This document shows positions 31,882 to 40,127 of a stretch of DNA of 40,934 nucleotides, in pieces. The position numbers were made by a program, and so were the translations under genes. The notes beneath the pieces are model-generated. The model was given only the letters and a program-made list of their open reading frames with translations, was not told where the DNA came from and did not search any database. How positions within the stretch are numbered: position 1 is the stretch's first letter; every line of letters begins with the position of its first letter. Source of the stretch: Pseudomonadota bacterium (lineage in GTDB: Bacteria > Pseudomonadota > Alphaproteobacteria > Rhizobiales > Pleomorphomonadaceae). The stretch lies in assembly GCA_018262505.1 (NCBI GenBank), contig JAGSYV010000039.1, forward strand, positions 1 to 40,934, in the 5' to 3' direction.

Positions 31882-34131
31882 ATGCGTTCACATGTTGCCT
31901 TCAACGATGGCTGGACCTTTGCGCCCGGCTTCGATGCCGCTCGCGCCGGCGAGGTGCTCCCCGGTGAGCCGGTAACTTTGCCACATACCGCCGTCGAGCT
32001 GCCGTTCGCCTATTTCGACGAGAAATCCTACGGCAAGCCCTTCACCTACCAGAAGCGGTTCGTCGCCGACGCCGATTGGGCCGGCCAAGAGGTCGACCTC
32101 GTCTTCGACGGCGCCATGGCCGACAGCGTCGTCTATCTGAACGGGGAGCGCATCGCCGCCCACGCCGACGGCTACACGCCATTCGAGGCGCGGCTGACCG
32201 GCCGCCTCAGAGCCGGCGAGAATCTGATCACCGTCAAGATCGACGGTTCGGAGAATCCCGCCATCCCACCCTTTGGCGCGCGCATCGATTATCTGACCTA
32301 TGCCGGCATCTATCGCGACGTCTGGCTGCGCATCACCGCGCCGGTTTCCATTGCCAACTGCAAGATCGAAACACCCGACGTCCTTGCGCCACTGAAACGG
32401 GCGACGGTGGCCATCGAACTCGCCAACCCGCAAAACCTGCCGCTTTCGGGAACGGTCACCGTCACGTTGCGCTCCCCGAAGGGCGAGACGATCGCAGACG
32501 CCTCAGCCCCGCTTGAGGCGAACATCGTCCAGCTCGCCTTCGCCGGCCTCGCAGACATCCGCCTGTGGGATCTTGCGTCGCCGACCCTCTACGAAATGGT
32601 CGTCCGCCTCGCGACGGCGAGCGGCATCGACGAAAGGCGCGTCCGTTTCGGTTTCCGCAGCGTCGAGTTCACCACCGACGGATTCCGCCTCAACGGGACG
32701 CCACTCAAGCTGCTCGGACTTAACCGGCACCAGTCCTTCCCCTACGTCGGCTATGCCCTCGGCCGCGCCGCACAGGAACGCGACGCCGACATTCTCAAGC
32801 AAGTCCTCAAGCTCAACATCGTACGCACCTCCCACTATCCCCAGTCGACCTGGTTTCTCGACCGCTGCGACGAGATCGGGCTTCTGGTGTTCGAAGAGAT
32901 TCCCGGCTGGCAGCACGTGGGTGACAAGGCCTGGCAAGAAGCCTCGGTCGAGAATGTTCGGTCGATGATCCGACGCGACTGGAACCATCCGTCGGTCGTG
33001 ATCTGGGGCGTGCGCGTCAACGAATCCAAGGACAACCACGCCTTCTATGCGGAGACGAATCGCCTGGCGCGCCAGCTCGACACGACGCGCCCGACCAGCG
33101 GCGTGCGTTGCATCGTCGAAAGCGAGCTCTTGGAAGACGTCTACGCCATGAACGACTTCATTCTCGGCATGGAGGAGATTGGCGGCAATCGGCCGCGCAC
33201 GCCGCTGAGACCGCAGAAGGAGGTGACGGGACTCGACCGGACGGTGCCCTACATGATCACCGAGTTTGCCGGTCACATGTACCCCACCAAGGTCTACGAT
33301 CAGGAACAGCGTCAGGCCGAGCACGTCACCCGCCACCTCGAAGTGCTGAACGCCGCCTACGGCGACCCCGAGATCGCCGGCGCCATCGGCTGGTGCGCCT
33401 TCGACTACAATACCCACAAGGACTTCGGCTCGGGCGATCGCATCTGCCATCACGGCGTCATGGACATGTTCCGCGAACCGAAGTTTGCCGCCTTCGTCTA
33501 CGCCAGCCAGTGCGAGCCGTCCGACGAGGCCATCCTGAAGCCGGTGACCTTCTGGACGCGCGGCGACCGCAACCACGGCGGCGTGCTGCCGCTGATCATC
33601 CTGACCAATTGCGACGAGGTTGAACTGACGAGCGGCAACATGCCGCCGCGCCGCTTCGCGCCGGACCGGGCGACCTATCCGCATCTGCCGCACCCGCCGG
33701 TGATCATCCGCCGCGAGGACTATCCCAACGAGGAATTCGGCCACTGGGGCATGGGCTGGCAGAACGTGACGTTCACCGGCTACGTCGGCGGCAAGCCGGT
33801 CTGCAAGGCAGAGTTCGTCGCCGACCCCGTGGCCAGTTCCCTCGTCGTCTCGCCGGACGCCACCCGCATCGGCGCCAGCGACAGCGTGCGGGTGATCGTC
33901 CGCGCTCTCGACCAGATGGGCAACCGGCTGCCCTACATGTTCGAACCGATCGGCATCGACGTCACCGGCCCCGGCGAATTGGTCGGTCCCGGCCAGGTCT
34001 CCTTGATCGGTGGCTCGGTGGGCTTCTGGATCACCGCGCGCGGCGCCGGCGAGATCACCGCCACCATCACCCACGCCCGGCTCGGCAAGGTCGGCGTGAA
34101 GATCACCTCCGACGCGGGAAGCCGGCGATGA
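31882..34131 (+). CDS. glycoside hydrolase family 2 protein (beta-galactosidase type)
   Basis: A 749-residue cytosolic GH2 enzyme. A sugar-binding jelly-roll (about 1-150), an immunoglobulin-like domain, a TIM barrel (about 265-560) and C-terminal beta domains follow the family order. The barrel has the acid/base E381 in WGVRVNES and the nucleophile E461 in MITEFAGHM. The acid/base motif departs from the usual GNE form. It should hydrolyse a beta-galactoside or related beta-glycoside brought in by the adjacent ABC transporter. Its ATG 31882 is preceded by aagg, and its stop overlaps the ATPase gene (ATGA). Confidence 0.92.
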   Translation: MRSHVAFNDGWTFAPGFDAARAGEVLPGEPVTLPHTAVELPFAYFDEKSYGKPFTYQKRFVADADWAGQEVDLVFDGAMADSVVYLNGERIAAHADGYTPFEARLTGRLRAGENLITVKIDGSENPAIPPFGARIDYLTYAGIYRDVWLRITAPVSIANCKIETPDVLAPLKRATVAIELANPQNLPLSGTVTVTLRSPKGETIADASAPLEANIVQLAFAGLADIRLWDLASPTLYEMVVRLATASGIDERRVRFGFRSVEFTTDGFRLNGTPLKLLGLNRHQSFPYVGYALGRAAQERDADILKQVLKLNIVRTSHYPQSTWFLDRCDEIGLLVFEEIPGWQHVGDKAWQEASVENVRSMIRRDWNHPSVVIWGVRVNESKDNHAFYAETNRLARQLDTTRPTSGVRCIVESELLEDVYAMNDFILGMEEIGGNRPRTPLRPQKEVTGLDRTVPYMITEFAGHMYPTKVYDQEQRQAEHVTRHLEVLNAAYGDPEIAGAIGWCAFDYNTHKDFGSGDRICHHGVMDMFREPKFAAFVYASQCEPSDEAILKPVTFWTRGDRNHGGVLPLIILTNCDEVELTSGNMPPRRFAPDRATYPHLPHPPVIIRREDYPNEEFGHWGMGWQNVTFTGYVGGKPVCKAEFVADPVASSLVVSPDATRIGASDSVRVIVRALDQMGNRLPYMFEPIGIDVTGPGELVGPGQVSLIGGSVGFWITARGAGEITATITHARLGKVGVKITSDAGSRR

Positions 34132-35204
34132 GCGAACTGAAACTGAGCGGCGTGAAAAAGTCCTTCGGGATGGTGGACGTCATCAAGGGGGTGGACCTCG
34201 AAATCCAACCCCGGGAATTCATCGTCTTCGTCGGTCCCTCCGGCTGCGGCAAGTCCACCCTGCTGCGCATGATCGCCGGCCTGGAAGAAATCTCCTCGGG
34301 CGACTTGTTCATCGGCGACGCCCGCATGAACGATGTCGAGCCGTCCGAGCGCGGCATCGCCATGGTGTTTCAGTCCTACGCGCTCTACCCCCATCTCAGC
34401 GTCCGCGACAACATGGGCTTTGCCCTGCGCTACGCCGGCGTGCCCAAGGCCGAGATCGCCCGGCAGGTGGGCGAGGCGGCCCGCACGCTCGGACTGGAGC
34501 CGCTGCTCGACCGCAAACCCAAGGAGCTCTCCGGCGGCCAGCGCCAGCGTGTCGCCATCGGTCGTGCCATCGTCCGGCACCCACGCGTTTTCCTGTTCGA
34601 CGAGCCGCTCAGCAATCTCGACGCCGAATTGCGCGTTCACATGCGCATCGAGCTGGCACGGCTGCACCGCAAGCTCAACACCACCATCATCTACGTCACC
34701 CATGACCAGGTGGAGGCCATGACGCTCGCCGACCGCATCGTGGTGCTGCGCGACGGCGTGATCGAGCAGGTGGGATCGCCGCTTCAGCTCTACGACGACC
34801 CCGACAACATGTTCGTCGCCGGTTTCATCGGTTCGCCCAAGATGAACTTCCTGCCGGCCATAGCCGAGGCCGGGTCGGTCCGATTGCATCGTCATGGCGA
34901 CGTGCGGATCCCGGCAAATCTGCCGATCGCCGCCGGCTCGCCCGTCACCGTCGGCATCCGACCGGAACACTTCGTTCAGGACGGCACCCTGTCGCTGAGG
35001 CTCAAGGTCGAGTTTGCCGAGCATCTGGGCAGCGACACCTTCGTCTACGCCGGTTACGACGGCGGCGACCTCTTGACCATCGGCGCCAATGGCGCGCGCG
35101 ATGTTGGTCCGGGCCAAACCTATCACGCCCGCTTCAATGCCGGCGACGTCCTGTTCTTCGGTCCAGACGGCGAGCGCATCCGCCTCGGAACCGTAGCCGG
35201 CTGA
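34128..35204 (+). CDS. sugar ABC transporter ATP-binding protein (UgpC/MsmK/LacK-like)
   Basis: A 358-residue ABC ATPase: Walker A GPSGCGKST (36-44), Q-loop VFQSYALYPHL, signature LSGGQRQR (134-141), Walker B VFLFDEP (154-160) and H-loop THDQVEA. A C-terminal TOBE-type regulatory domain extends to about 355. It energises the two permeases upstream. It starts in the ATGA overlap with the GH2 stop, so the enzyme gene is embedded between transporter genes in a single transcript. Confidence 0.94.
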   Translation: MSELKLSGVKKSFGMVDVIKGVDLEIQPREFIVFVGPSGCGKSTLLRMIAGLEEISSGDLFIGDARMNDVEPSERGIAMVFQSYALYPHLSVRDNMGFALRYAGVPKAEIARQVGEAARTLGLEPLLDRKPKELSGGQRQRVAIGRAIVRHPRVFLFDEPLSNLDAELRVHMRIELARLHRKLNTTIIYVTHDQVEAMTLADRIVVLRDGVIEQVGSPLQLYDDPDNMFVAGFIGSPKMNFLPAIAEAGSVRLHRHGDVRIPANLPIAAGSPVTVGIRPEHFVQDGTLSLRLKVEFAEHLGSDTFVYAGYDGGDLLTIGANGARDVGPGQTYHARFNAGDVLFFGPDGERIRLGTVAG

Positions 35205-35218
35205 AATCCCCGGCATGT

Positions 35219-35350
35219 CCGGTCCGATGTCATCGGGCCTTGTTCGTGCATCGGATTTCCCGAAAACCGGGCCACTTTTCGGTCCGATACGCTGGATCCT
35301 TGTTCGCGCATCGGATTTCCCGAAAACCGGGGCCACTTTTCGGTCCGATG
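35219..35350. repeat. tandem RIME-like half elements
   Basis: Two 60-bp units (from 35238 and 35298) each contain gcatcggatttcccgaaaac and gccacttttcggtccgat. A third unit is partly preserved before 35238. They are the reverse complement of the first palindrome of the complete element at 21608-21655; the second palindrome is missing. They lie between the ATPase and the next gene. Confidence 0.75.
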
Positions 35351-35407
35351 CCTGAGTTAGCTCCATTCGCTTCCGACGTCGTTGGAGCCAATCGAAAAGG
35401 TGATTTG

Positions 35408-37180
35408 ATGGCCAAGGGCACCCCTGAATCCTACCGGGTCGACAATGCACTGCTCACGGCGCGGCCGGACGGCCAGATCCAGTCCTCGCAGCCGGTACTG
35501 CTGCCGATCATGGCGCCACGCCTGCAAGCCGACCTGTTTCCCGACGGTCGGATCAAGCTGGCCCTGTGGGGGGCAGGCGCGCTTGCCAGCATCAGATTCT
35601 CCGGCTGGGCTCAGCCCTATGTCTTCGCCCCGAACCGGCTCACTGCCGCCAATGGCGCGGCCCTGGTCGCCCAGTCGCAGCCGGTCATGCTGCTGAGGAA
35701 CGCGCGTGTCACCTCGATCCGTCCGGCCTCGCGTTGCGCCTGGTGGGGACTGACCGAACCACGACGGCCGCTCCACCGGCGCGGCGAACGGCGTCTCGCC
35801 GAAACCGGCTGGGGCTGGGTCATCGTCGAGACGCGCGGTACGGACACGGCCATCGCCTGCGGTGCCAGCCTCGGCGAGGCGGAGACCGCCTTGGCGCTGT
35901 CCAGCGAAGCGATCGCCGATGAAGCCGCCGCCTATGTCGAGCGCTGCGACGGCCTGCCCGAAGGGAGCGCCTTGTTGCGCGGCATGGTCTCGCAAGGGCT
36001 GCACGCCGCCCTGTCCAGCATCCGCCGCAACGAGCGGAACGCCTTTGCCGGCCTCGCCGCCGGACAGGCCTACAGCGCGCCGGCCCGCACCTACTATCGC
36101 GACGGCTACTGGACCCATCAGGCGCTGCTCCCCATCTGCCCGGAGGTGCTGGCCGACCAGATCGACATCCTCGCCGAGGGCATGCAGGATGACGGCGAGG
36201 CGCCGAGCGGCGTCATCATGACGGGGCCGATGCAGTCGCTCGCCTGGGAGCAGGCCCGGCTCGAAAACCCCAACGTCACGGAAAGCCACCTGCGGCCCGG
36301 CGACTGGTGGAGCGACCACTTCGACAGCCCCTTGTTCTTTGTCCTGACCATCGACGACTACGTGCGCACCACCGGCGACGACCGCCCGCTGCGCAAGCAT
36401 CTGGACAAGGTAAGGGCGGTCTATCGACGCTACGCCGCGTTTGCCGCAGCGGGACAGGGCCTGCCGCAAAAGCCCAGACACGATCGCGACTGGGCCGACA
36501 ATGTCTATCGCGGCGGCTCGGTCTCCTATGACGTCGGCCTGTGGGTCGGCACGCTCGAGGCGATCGTCCGGCATTGCGCCGGCCTGGACCCTGAGCTGGC
36601 CGCCGCCGCGGCCACCTCGCTCACCGAGGCGAAGACGGCGCTTGCCCCCGCGTTGCTGCTGCCGCAAGGATGGTACGCCGACTATCGCACCGCCGACGGG
36701 TTCACCGAGGATCATCTGACCCTCGACAGCCTCACGCTGCTGCGCTTCGGCGCGGCGCCGGAGCAGCAGGCGCGCGCCATTCTCGGCCACGTCGCCAGCA
36801 GGCTGGAGACCCGCGCCAACGCCGAACAGCCTTACGGCGACTGGGGCGTGATGTGCGCTTTCCCGCCCTTCAGGCGCAGGAGCGACACCCGAGCCAAATC
36901 GTCGTTCCCCTATCGCTACCATAACGGTTCAGATTGGCCGTATCTGTCGGCGCTCTATGCCGACGAGCGGCTCAAGCGCGGCCTCGACGGTTGGTACTAT
37001 CCGCTGACGCGCTGGTGGCGAACCTGCCTCGACCAGGGATGGATGGGGGCCGTGGAATATTTCTCCCCGCCTTATGGGCGTGGCTCCCTGCTGCAAGGTT
37101 GGTCCAGCCTCGCTACCGCGGTCATCCTCGCCCATCGAGAGCGCGTGATGGCCGGCGACCCCGACGCCGACGGACAGTAG
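35408..37180 (+). CDS. putative six-hairpin ((alpha/alpha)6) glycosidase, unclassified
   Basis: A 590-residue cytosolic protein. After a beta-rich N-terminal part (about 1-190), a long helical part has features of (alpha/alpha)6-barrel glycosidases such as amylo-alpha-1,6-glucosidase or GH63 relatives: TYYRDGYWTHQALLPICPEV (about 225-244), then HDRDWADNVYRGG, YGDWGVMCAFPPF and YHNGSDWPYLSALYADERL. Asp or Glu residues in these segments could be catalytic, but I cannot assign them. ATG 35408 follows aaaagg by seven bases; the open frame upstream runs through the repeat and is rejected. Position suggests it acts with the GH2 enzyme on the same imported glycan. Confidence 0.7.
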   Translation: MAKGTPESYRVDNALLTARPDGQIQSSQPVLLPIMAPRLQADLFPDGRIKLALWGAGALASIRFSGWAQPYVFAPNRLTAANGAALVAQSQPVMLLRNARVTSIRPASRCAWWGLTEPRRPLHRRGERRLAETGWGWVIVETRGTDTAIACGASLGEAETALALSSEAIADEAAAYVERCDGLPEGSALLRGMVSQGLHAALSSIRRNERNAFAGLAAGQAYSAPARTYYRDGYWTHQALLPICPEVLADQIDILAEGMQDDGEAPSGVIMTGPMQSLAWEQARLENPNVTESHLRPGDWWSDHFDSPLFFVLTIDDYVRTTGDDRPLRKHLDKVRAVYRRYAAFAAAGQGLPQKPRHDRDWADNVYRGGSVSYDVGLWVGTLEAIVRHCAGLDPELAAAAATSLTEAKTALAPALLLPQGWYADYRTADGFTEDHLTLDSLTLLRFGAAPEQQARAILGHVASRLETRANAEQPYGDWGVMCAFPPFRRRSDTRAKSSFPYRYHNGSDWPYLSALYADERLKRGLDGWYYPLTRWWRTCLDQGWMGAVEYFSPPYGRGSLLQGWSSLATAVILAHRERVMAGDPDADGQ

Positions 37181-37206
37181 CCCACCATCGAACGGGAGCA
37201 CCTCGC

Positions 37207-37593
37207 TCACCGCCGCCAGATCAAGGCCAACAGCAAGAGCGTGCCGATCAGCGCCGCCACCAACCCGGCCGGCATCTCATAGAGGAAGGCAAGGTTGCGC
37301 CCGGCCCAGTCGGCCAGCACCAGGATGCCGGCGCCGGCCGTCCGCACCGCCTCGCGGTAGCGGGCGAAGTGCCGGTCGGCCCGCTGAAGAAAGGCGTCGG
37401 CCTCGGCGCGCCGATTGAGGTGATCGCCAAGGATGCGTGTCGCCGCCTCCGCCTTCGGCAGCACGGAGCCGCCGCTGGCGTCATAAATGGACAGCCGCAG
37501 CACCGGCGTGATTTTCTTGAGTACCGGCGTCAGACTGTCGAGAGAGGGCGTCGACAGGATCAGCGTTGGCGACAGCGCCTCCAGGTTGACCAT
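37207..37593 (-). CDS. small membrane-anchored protein of unknown function
   Basis: A protein of about 128 residues with a C-terminal membrane helix (MPAGLVAALIGTLLLLALIW) and a charged tail. Upstream is a helical region rich in Arg and Ala (NRRAEADAFLQRADRHFARY). It has no signal peptide and no motif I recognise. The start is uncertain: ATG 37593 has only a weak gtgggcg before it, and the frame is open to 37653. It converges on the glycosidase gene. It may be a fragment of a larger protein. Confidence 0.45.
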   Translation of the reverse strand: MVNLEALSPTLILSTPSLDSLTPVLKKITPVLRLSIYDASGGSVLPKAEAATRILGDHLNRRAEADAFLQRADRHFARYREAVRTAGAGILVLADWAGRNLAFLYEMPAGLVAALIGTLLLLALIWRR

Positions 37594-37659
37594 CAGCGCA
37601 TCGCCCACTCGGCGTTTTCCACCGGCAGCAAGAAGCAGAAAACACACAATCAAATTTCC

Positions 37660-38040
37660 GTCTCTACGGATTTAAACTTGCGAACAACCAGTAAGTAACG
37701 AAATATTAATTACGATATGCCAGTTGTAAATAATAAAACTGAATAGGTTTGATTTATAGGAATACATTATAATAATTCTTATATATTACCAATGATAATT
37801 GGTTAATACTATATTGTGTAGATTCTATATTTTCTCACTTGAACCATTAAATAAGTCGTAATAATAAGATTCACTGTCGCCATGACGTCATGTGCGCCAA
37901 GGCGGCTTGTAGGCAATTCATGCCTGCTAAACTGGTAAAATGGGAATTTTATTATCTGTCTCGAGTATATCGAGACGGAGATGCTGTAGGTGTACTGAAA
38001 TTTGTATTGCTAGAATTTTTCTGCGCCGAATTGCCCCCAT
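37660..38040. other. AT-rich island of foreign composition
   Basis: This stretch is strikingly AT-rich in a GC-rich background, with runs such as tatattaccaatgataatt. Between 37660 and 37919 I see no gene and no clear hairpin. The right end contains the start of a methyltransferase-like gene. It is probably imported DNA, of which only the edge of one gene was kept. Confidence 0.75.
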
Positions 38041-38060
38041 TTTACGTTGACATCGGCGCC
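37920..38060 (+). pseudogene. FkbM-type methyltransferase fragment
   Basis: The frame from ATG 37920 (or 37890) reads MPAKLVKWEFYYLSRVYRDG, then VGVLKFVLLEFF and FYVDIGAS. The last piece is the start of the SAM-binding motif (D-I-G-A) of FkbM-family methyltransferases. After VDIGAS the sequence turns GC-rich and no longer resembles the family. Intact members have more than 200 residues, so about three quarters is missing. The break at about 38060 is also where base composition changes. Confidence 0.6.
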
Positions 38061-38131
38061 TCCTGGTGCGGCGGTCCGGCTTCGGCCGTGCCGTCGCACC
38101 GCCTCCCACGCCAATAGCCCCGATAAGGCCT

Positions 38132-38776
38132 CTACGTCCTGTCCGTGAACACCTTCAATTGCGCCGCGAAGGCGCGCTGGTAGGCGGGGCGGGCTTCGCC
38201 GCGCGCGACGTAAGCGGCGACGTTCGGATACTCGTCGAGCAGCCCGGACATCCTGAGCCGCAGCAGCACCGACACCATCATCAGGTCGCCGGCGGTAAAC
38301 GCCCCATCCAGCCATTCGGCGTCGCCGAGCCGACCGGATAGTTGAGCCAGCCGGACGCGGATGCGGTCCATCACCAGCGGCAGGCGGTCCTTGGCCCAAG
38401 GCATGTCGTTCTCGATGATCCTGGCGATCATGAGATCGAGGATGGGCGGCTCCACCGTATTCAGCGCCGCGAACATCCAGGTGATCGCCCGCGCCCGCGG
38501 CCTGGCCGCCCTGGGCAGCAGGTTGGCGTCCTGCTCGGCGATATGCAGGATGATCGATCCCGTCTCGAACAGCACGAGGTCGCCGTCTTCATAGGTCGGG
38601 ATCTGGCCGAAGGGGTGCAGTGCCAGATGCGCCGCCTCTTTCATCGCGTCAAAGGAAACGAGCCGAACGTCATAGGGCTGGCCCGCCTCCTCCAGCGCCC
38701 AGCGCACGCGCATGTCGCGCGCCAGGCCCTTGCCGCGATCGGGCGAGCACTCGAAGGCCGTAATGGTCGGAATCAT
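38132..38776 (-). CDS. glutathione S-transferase family protein
   Basis: A 214-residue GST: an N-terminal thioredoxin fold (about 1-80) with the conserved FGQIPTYEDGDLVLFETGSI (cis-Pro P in QIP and the E-T/S pair that binds glutathione), then a helical C-terminal domain. It probably conjugates or reduces an electrophile with glutathione. ATG 38776 has ggggggc upstream. It is the last gene of the TetR-VOC-GST set, 20 bases after the VOC gene. Confidence 0.9.
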   Translation of the reverse strand: MIPTITAFECSPDRGKGLARDMRVRWALEEAGQPYDVRLVSFDAMKEAAHLALHPFGQIPTYEDGDLVLFETGSIILHIAEQDANLLPRAARPRARAITWMFAALNTVEPPILDLMIARIIENDMPWAKDRLPLVMDRIRVRLAQLSGRLGDAEWLDGAFTAGDLMMVSVLLRLRMSGLLDEYPNVAAYVARGEARPAYQRAFAAQLKVFTDRT

Positions 38777-38796
38777 CGAAGCCCCCCAGGGTGGCA

Positions 38797-39279
38797 TCAG
38801 GCAGCGGCGGCCGCCTTTTCCAGCGTGGCGATGTCGATCTTGCTCATCTGCATCATCGCCTCGAAGGTACGTTTGGCCTTGGCGCGGTCGGAACTGGCCA
38901 TCAGGTCGAGCAGCACGCGGGGCGTGATCTGCCAGGAAAAGCCCCAGCGGTCCTTGCACCAGCCGCACTCGCTCGCGGCGCCGCCACCCTCGATAATGGC
39001 ATTCCAGTAGCGGTCGGTTTCCTCCTGGCTTTCGGTGATCACCATGAAGCTGACGGCCTCGTCCGGCTTGAAAGTCGGCCCGCCGTTGAGACCGATGAAC
39101 TTCCGCCCGAGCACGGTGAAATCCACCGTCAGCTCGACATCGGCCTTGCCGCCGGGAAAATCGCTGGGCGCATTGCCGGCTTTGCCGACATGACTATCGG
39201 GAAAGGTCTTGGCATAGAATTCCGCCGCCTTCTTGGCTTCACCATGGTCGAACCACAGGCACGTCACGAGATCGGTCAT
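38797..39279 (-). CDS. VOC family protein (PhnB/3-dmu-9_3-mt-like)
   Basis: A 160-residue vicinal-oxygen-chelate fold protein of the PF06983 (PhnB-like) type: [20 protein letters not shown] at the start, [15 protein letters not shown], and [16 protein letters not shown] near the end. Functions of such proteins are mostly unknown; some are dioxygenase- or glyoxalase-like. ATG 39279 is seven bases after ggagga. It lies between the TetR and GST genes in the same direction, with 68 and 20 bases of spacing. Confidence 0.88.
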   Translation of the reverse strand: MTDLVTCLWFDHGEAKKAAEFYAKTFPDSHVGKAGNAPSDFPGGKADVELTVDFTVLGRKFIGLNGGPTFKPDEAVSFMVITESQEETDRYWNAIIEGGGAASECGWCKDRWGFSWQITPRVLLDLMASSDRAKAKRTFEAMMQMSKIDIATLEKAAAAA

Positions 39280-39347
39280 GTCAGTTTCCTCCTCTTGAAC
39301 CTCAGGGTCGCATGAGAGCTTACCGGTGACCGTCCTCACCGGAACGC

Positions 39348-39983
39348 TCAGGTGATGCTGCTCGGCGTCCGGCCGAACAGCAATTCGAGGTAGCGCTTGA
39401 GATGGTCGACGCTGTCGGCCGCCACCCCTGCCGCATTCTTGTCCTTGGCCTTGGCCTTGGCGAGGATGAACGCGCCCTGGAGAACGGCCTGCGTGTGCAG
39501 GGCCAGCGACTGCGCCGTCCACGTCGGCGTCATGCCGCGTTCGGCCATCGCCGCCTCGATGTCGGCGACCAGCGTCGCCGCGTGGCGGCTGATGCTGCGA
39601 TCGCAGGCATCGCGAATGGCCGGCGCCGTCTCGTAGGTCTCCTGCACCATGGTGCCGACCAGGCAGGTGAACTCCGGCACCCCGCCCTGCAGCAGCGCCT
39701 TGCGGAAATCGATGTAAGCCAGGAAGCGATCCAAGGGATCGGCCAACTGATGGTAGGGCGCCGCAGCGAACATCGCCCCGGTGGTCTCCGACCAATGGTC
39801 CGCCGCCGCAACGCCGAGCTCGTCCTTGGTCTTGAAGTGATGGAAGAAGGCCCCCTTGGTCACCCCGGCCGCCGCGCAAAGCTCGTCCACCGTGGTTGCC
39901 GAATAGCCCTTGGTCCGGATCACCGACAAGGCAGCCGCCAGCAACTTTGAACGGGCATCCGGTTTCGCAGCACTTCTTGCCAT
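39348..39983 (-). CDS. TetR/AcrR family transcriptional regulator
   Basis: A 211-residue regulator. The N-terminal helix-turn-helix reads [20 protein letters not shown] (about 31-50), the classic TetR form. The C-terminal part is an all-helical ligand domain with one Cys (C100 region, FTCLVGTMV), as in regulators that sense electrophiles. ATG 39983 follows ggaggaggc. The gene reads toward the VOC and GST genes and is probably the autorepressor of this detoxification set. Confidence 0.9.
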   Translation of the reverse strand: MARSAAKPDARSKLLAAALSVIRTKGYSATTVDELCAAAGVTKGAFFHHFKTKDELGVAAADHWSETTGAMFAAAPYHQLADPLDRFLAYIDFRKALLQGGVPEFTCLVGTMVQETYETAPAIRDACDRSISRHAATLVADIEAAMAERGMTPTWTAQSLALHTQAVLQGAFILAKAKAKDKNAAGVAADSVDHLKRYLELLFGRTPSSIT

Positions 39984-40002
39984 TGCCTCCTCCTCGCAAC
40001 AA

Positions 40003-40026
40003 TACATACCAACTAGTTGGTATGTA
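40003..40026. promoter_or_regulatory. 24-bp perfect palindrome, TetR operator
   Basis: From 40003 to 40026 the sequence is a perfect palindrome: tacatacc, aactagtt, ggtatgta. It lies 20 bases upstream of the tetR-type start codon. The core taccaactagttggta has the layout of NemR/AcrR-type operators. The only other gene close by ends here (lysR, convergent), so the operator serves the TetR-VOC-GST operon. Confidence 0.85.
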
Positions 40027-40127
40027 GGCAAGTCAGAAAGTACCGAATTGGCGCTGTCAGCCTCACGCCGTGTTTTGCGTCCCTGTGGGCGTCTTAACCG
40101 ACCACCGCCTGCCCCCCAATTCGGCTT

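Noticed and set aside
35240-35407. N-terminal extension of the six-hairpin glycosidase gene
   Set aside because: The extra residues are translated RIME-like repeat (ISRKPG occurs twice); ATG 35408 has its own Shine-Dalgarno sequence.
32503-35450. Long minus-strand open frames opposite the GH2 and ABC ATPase genes
   Set aside because: They mirror two well-supported genes with catalytic motifs and have no start signals or domains of their own.
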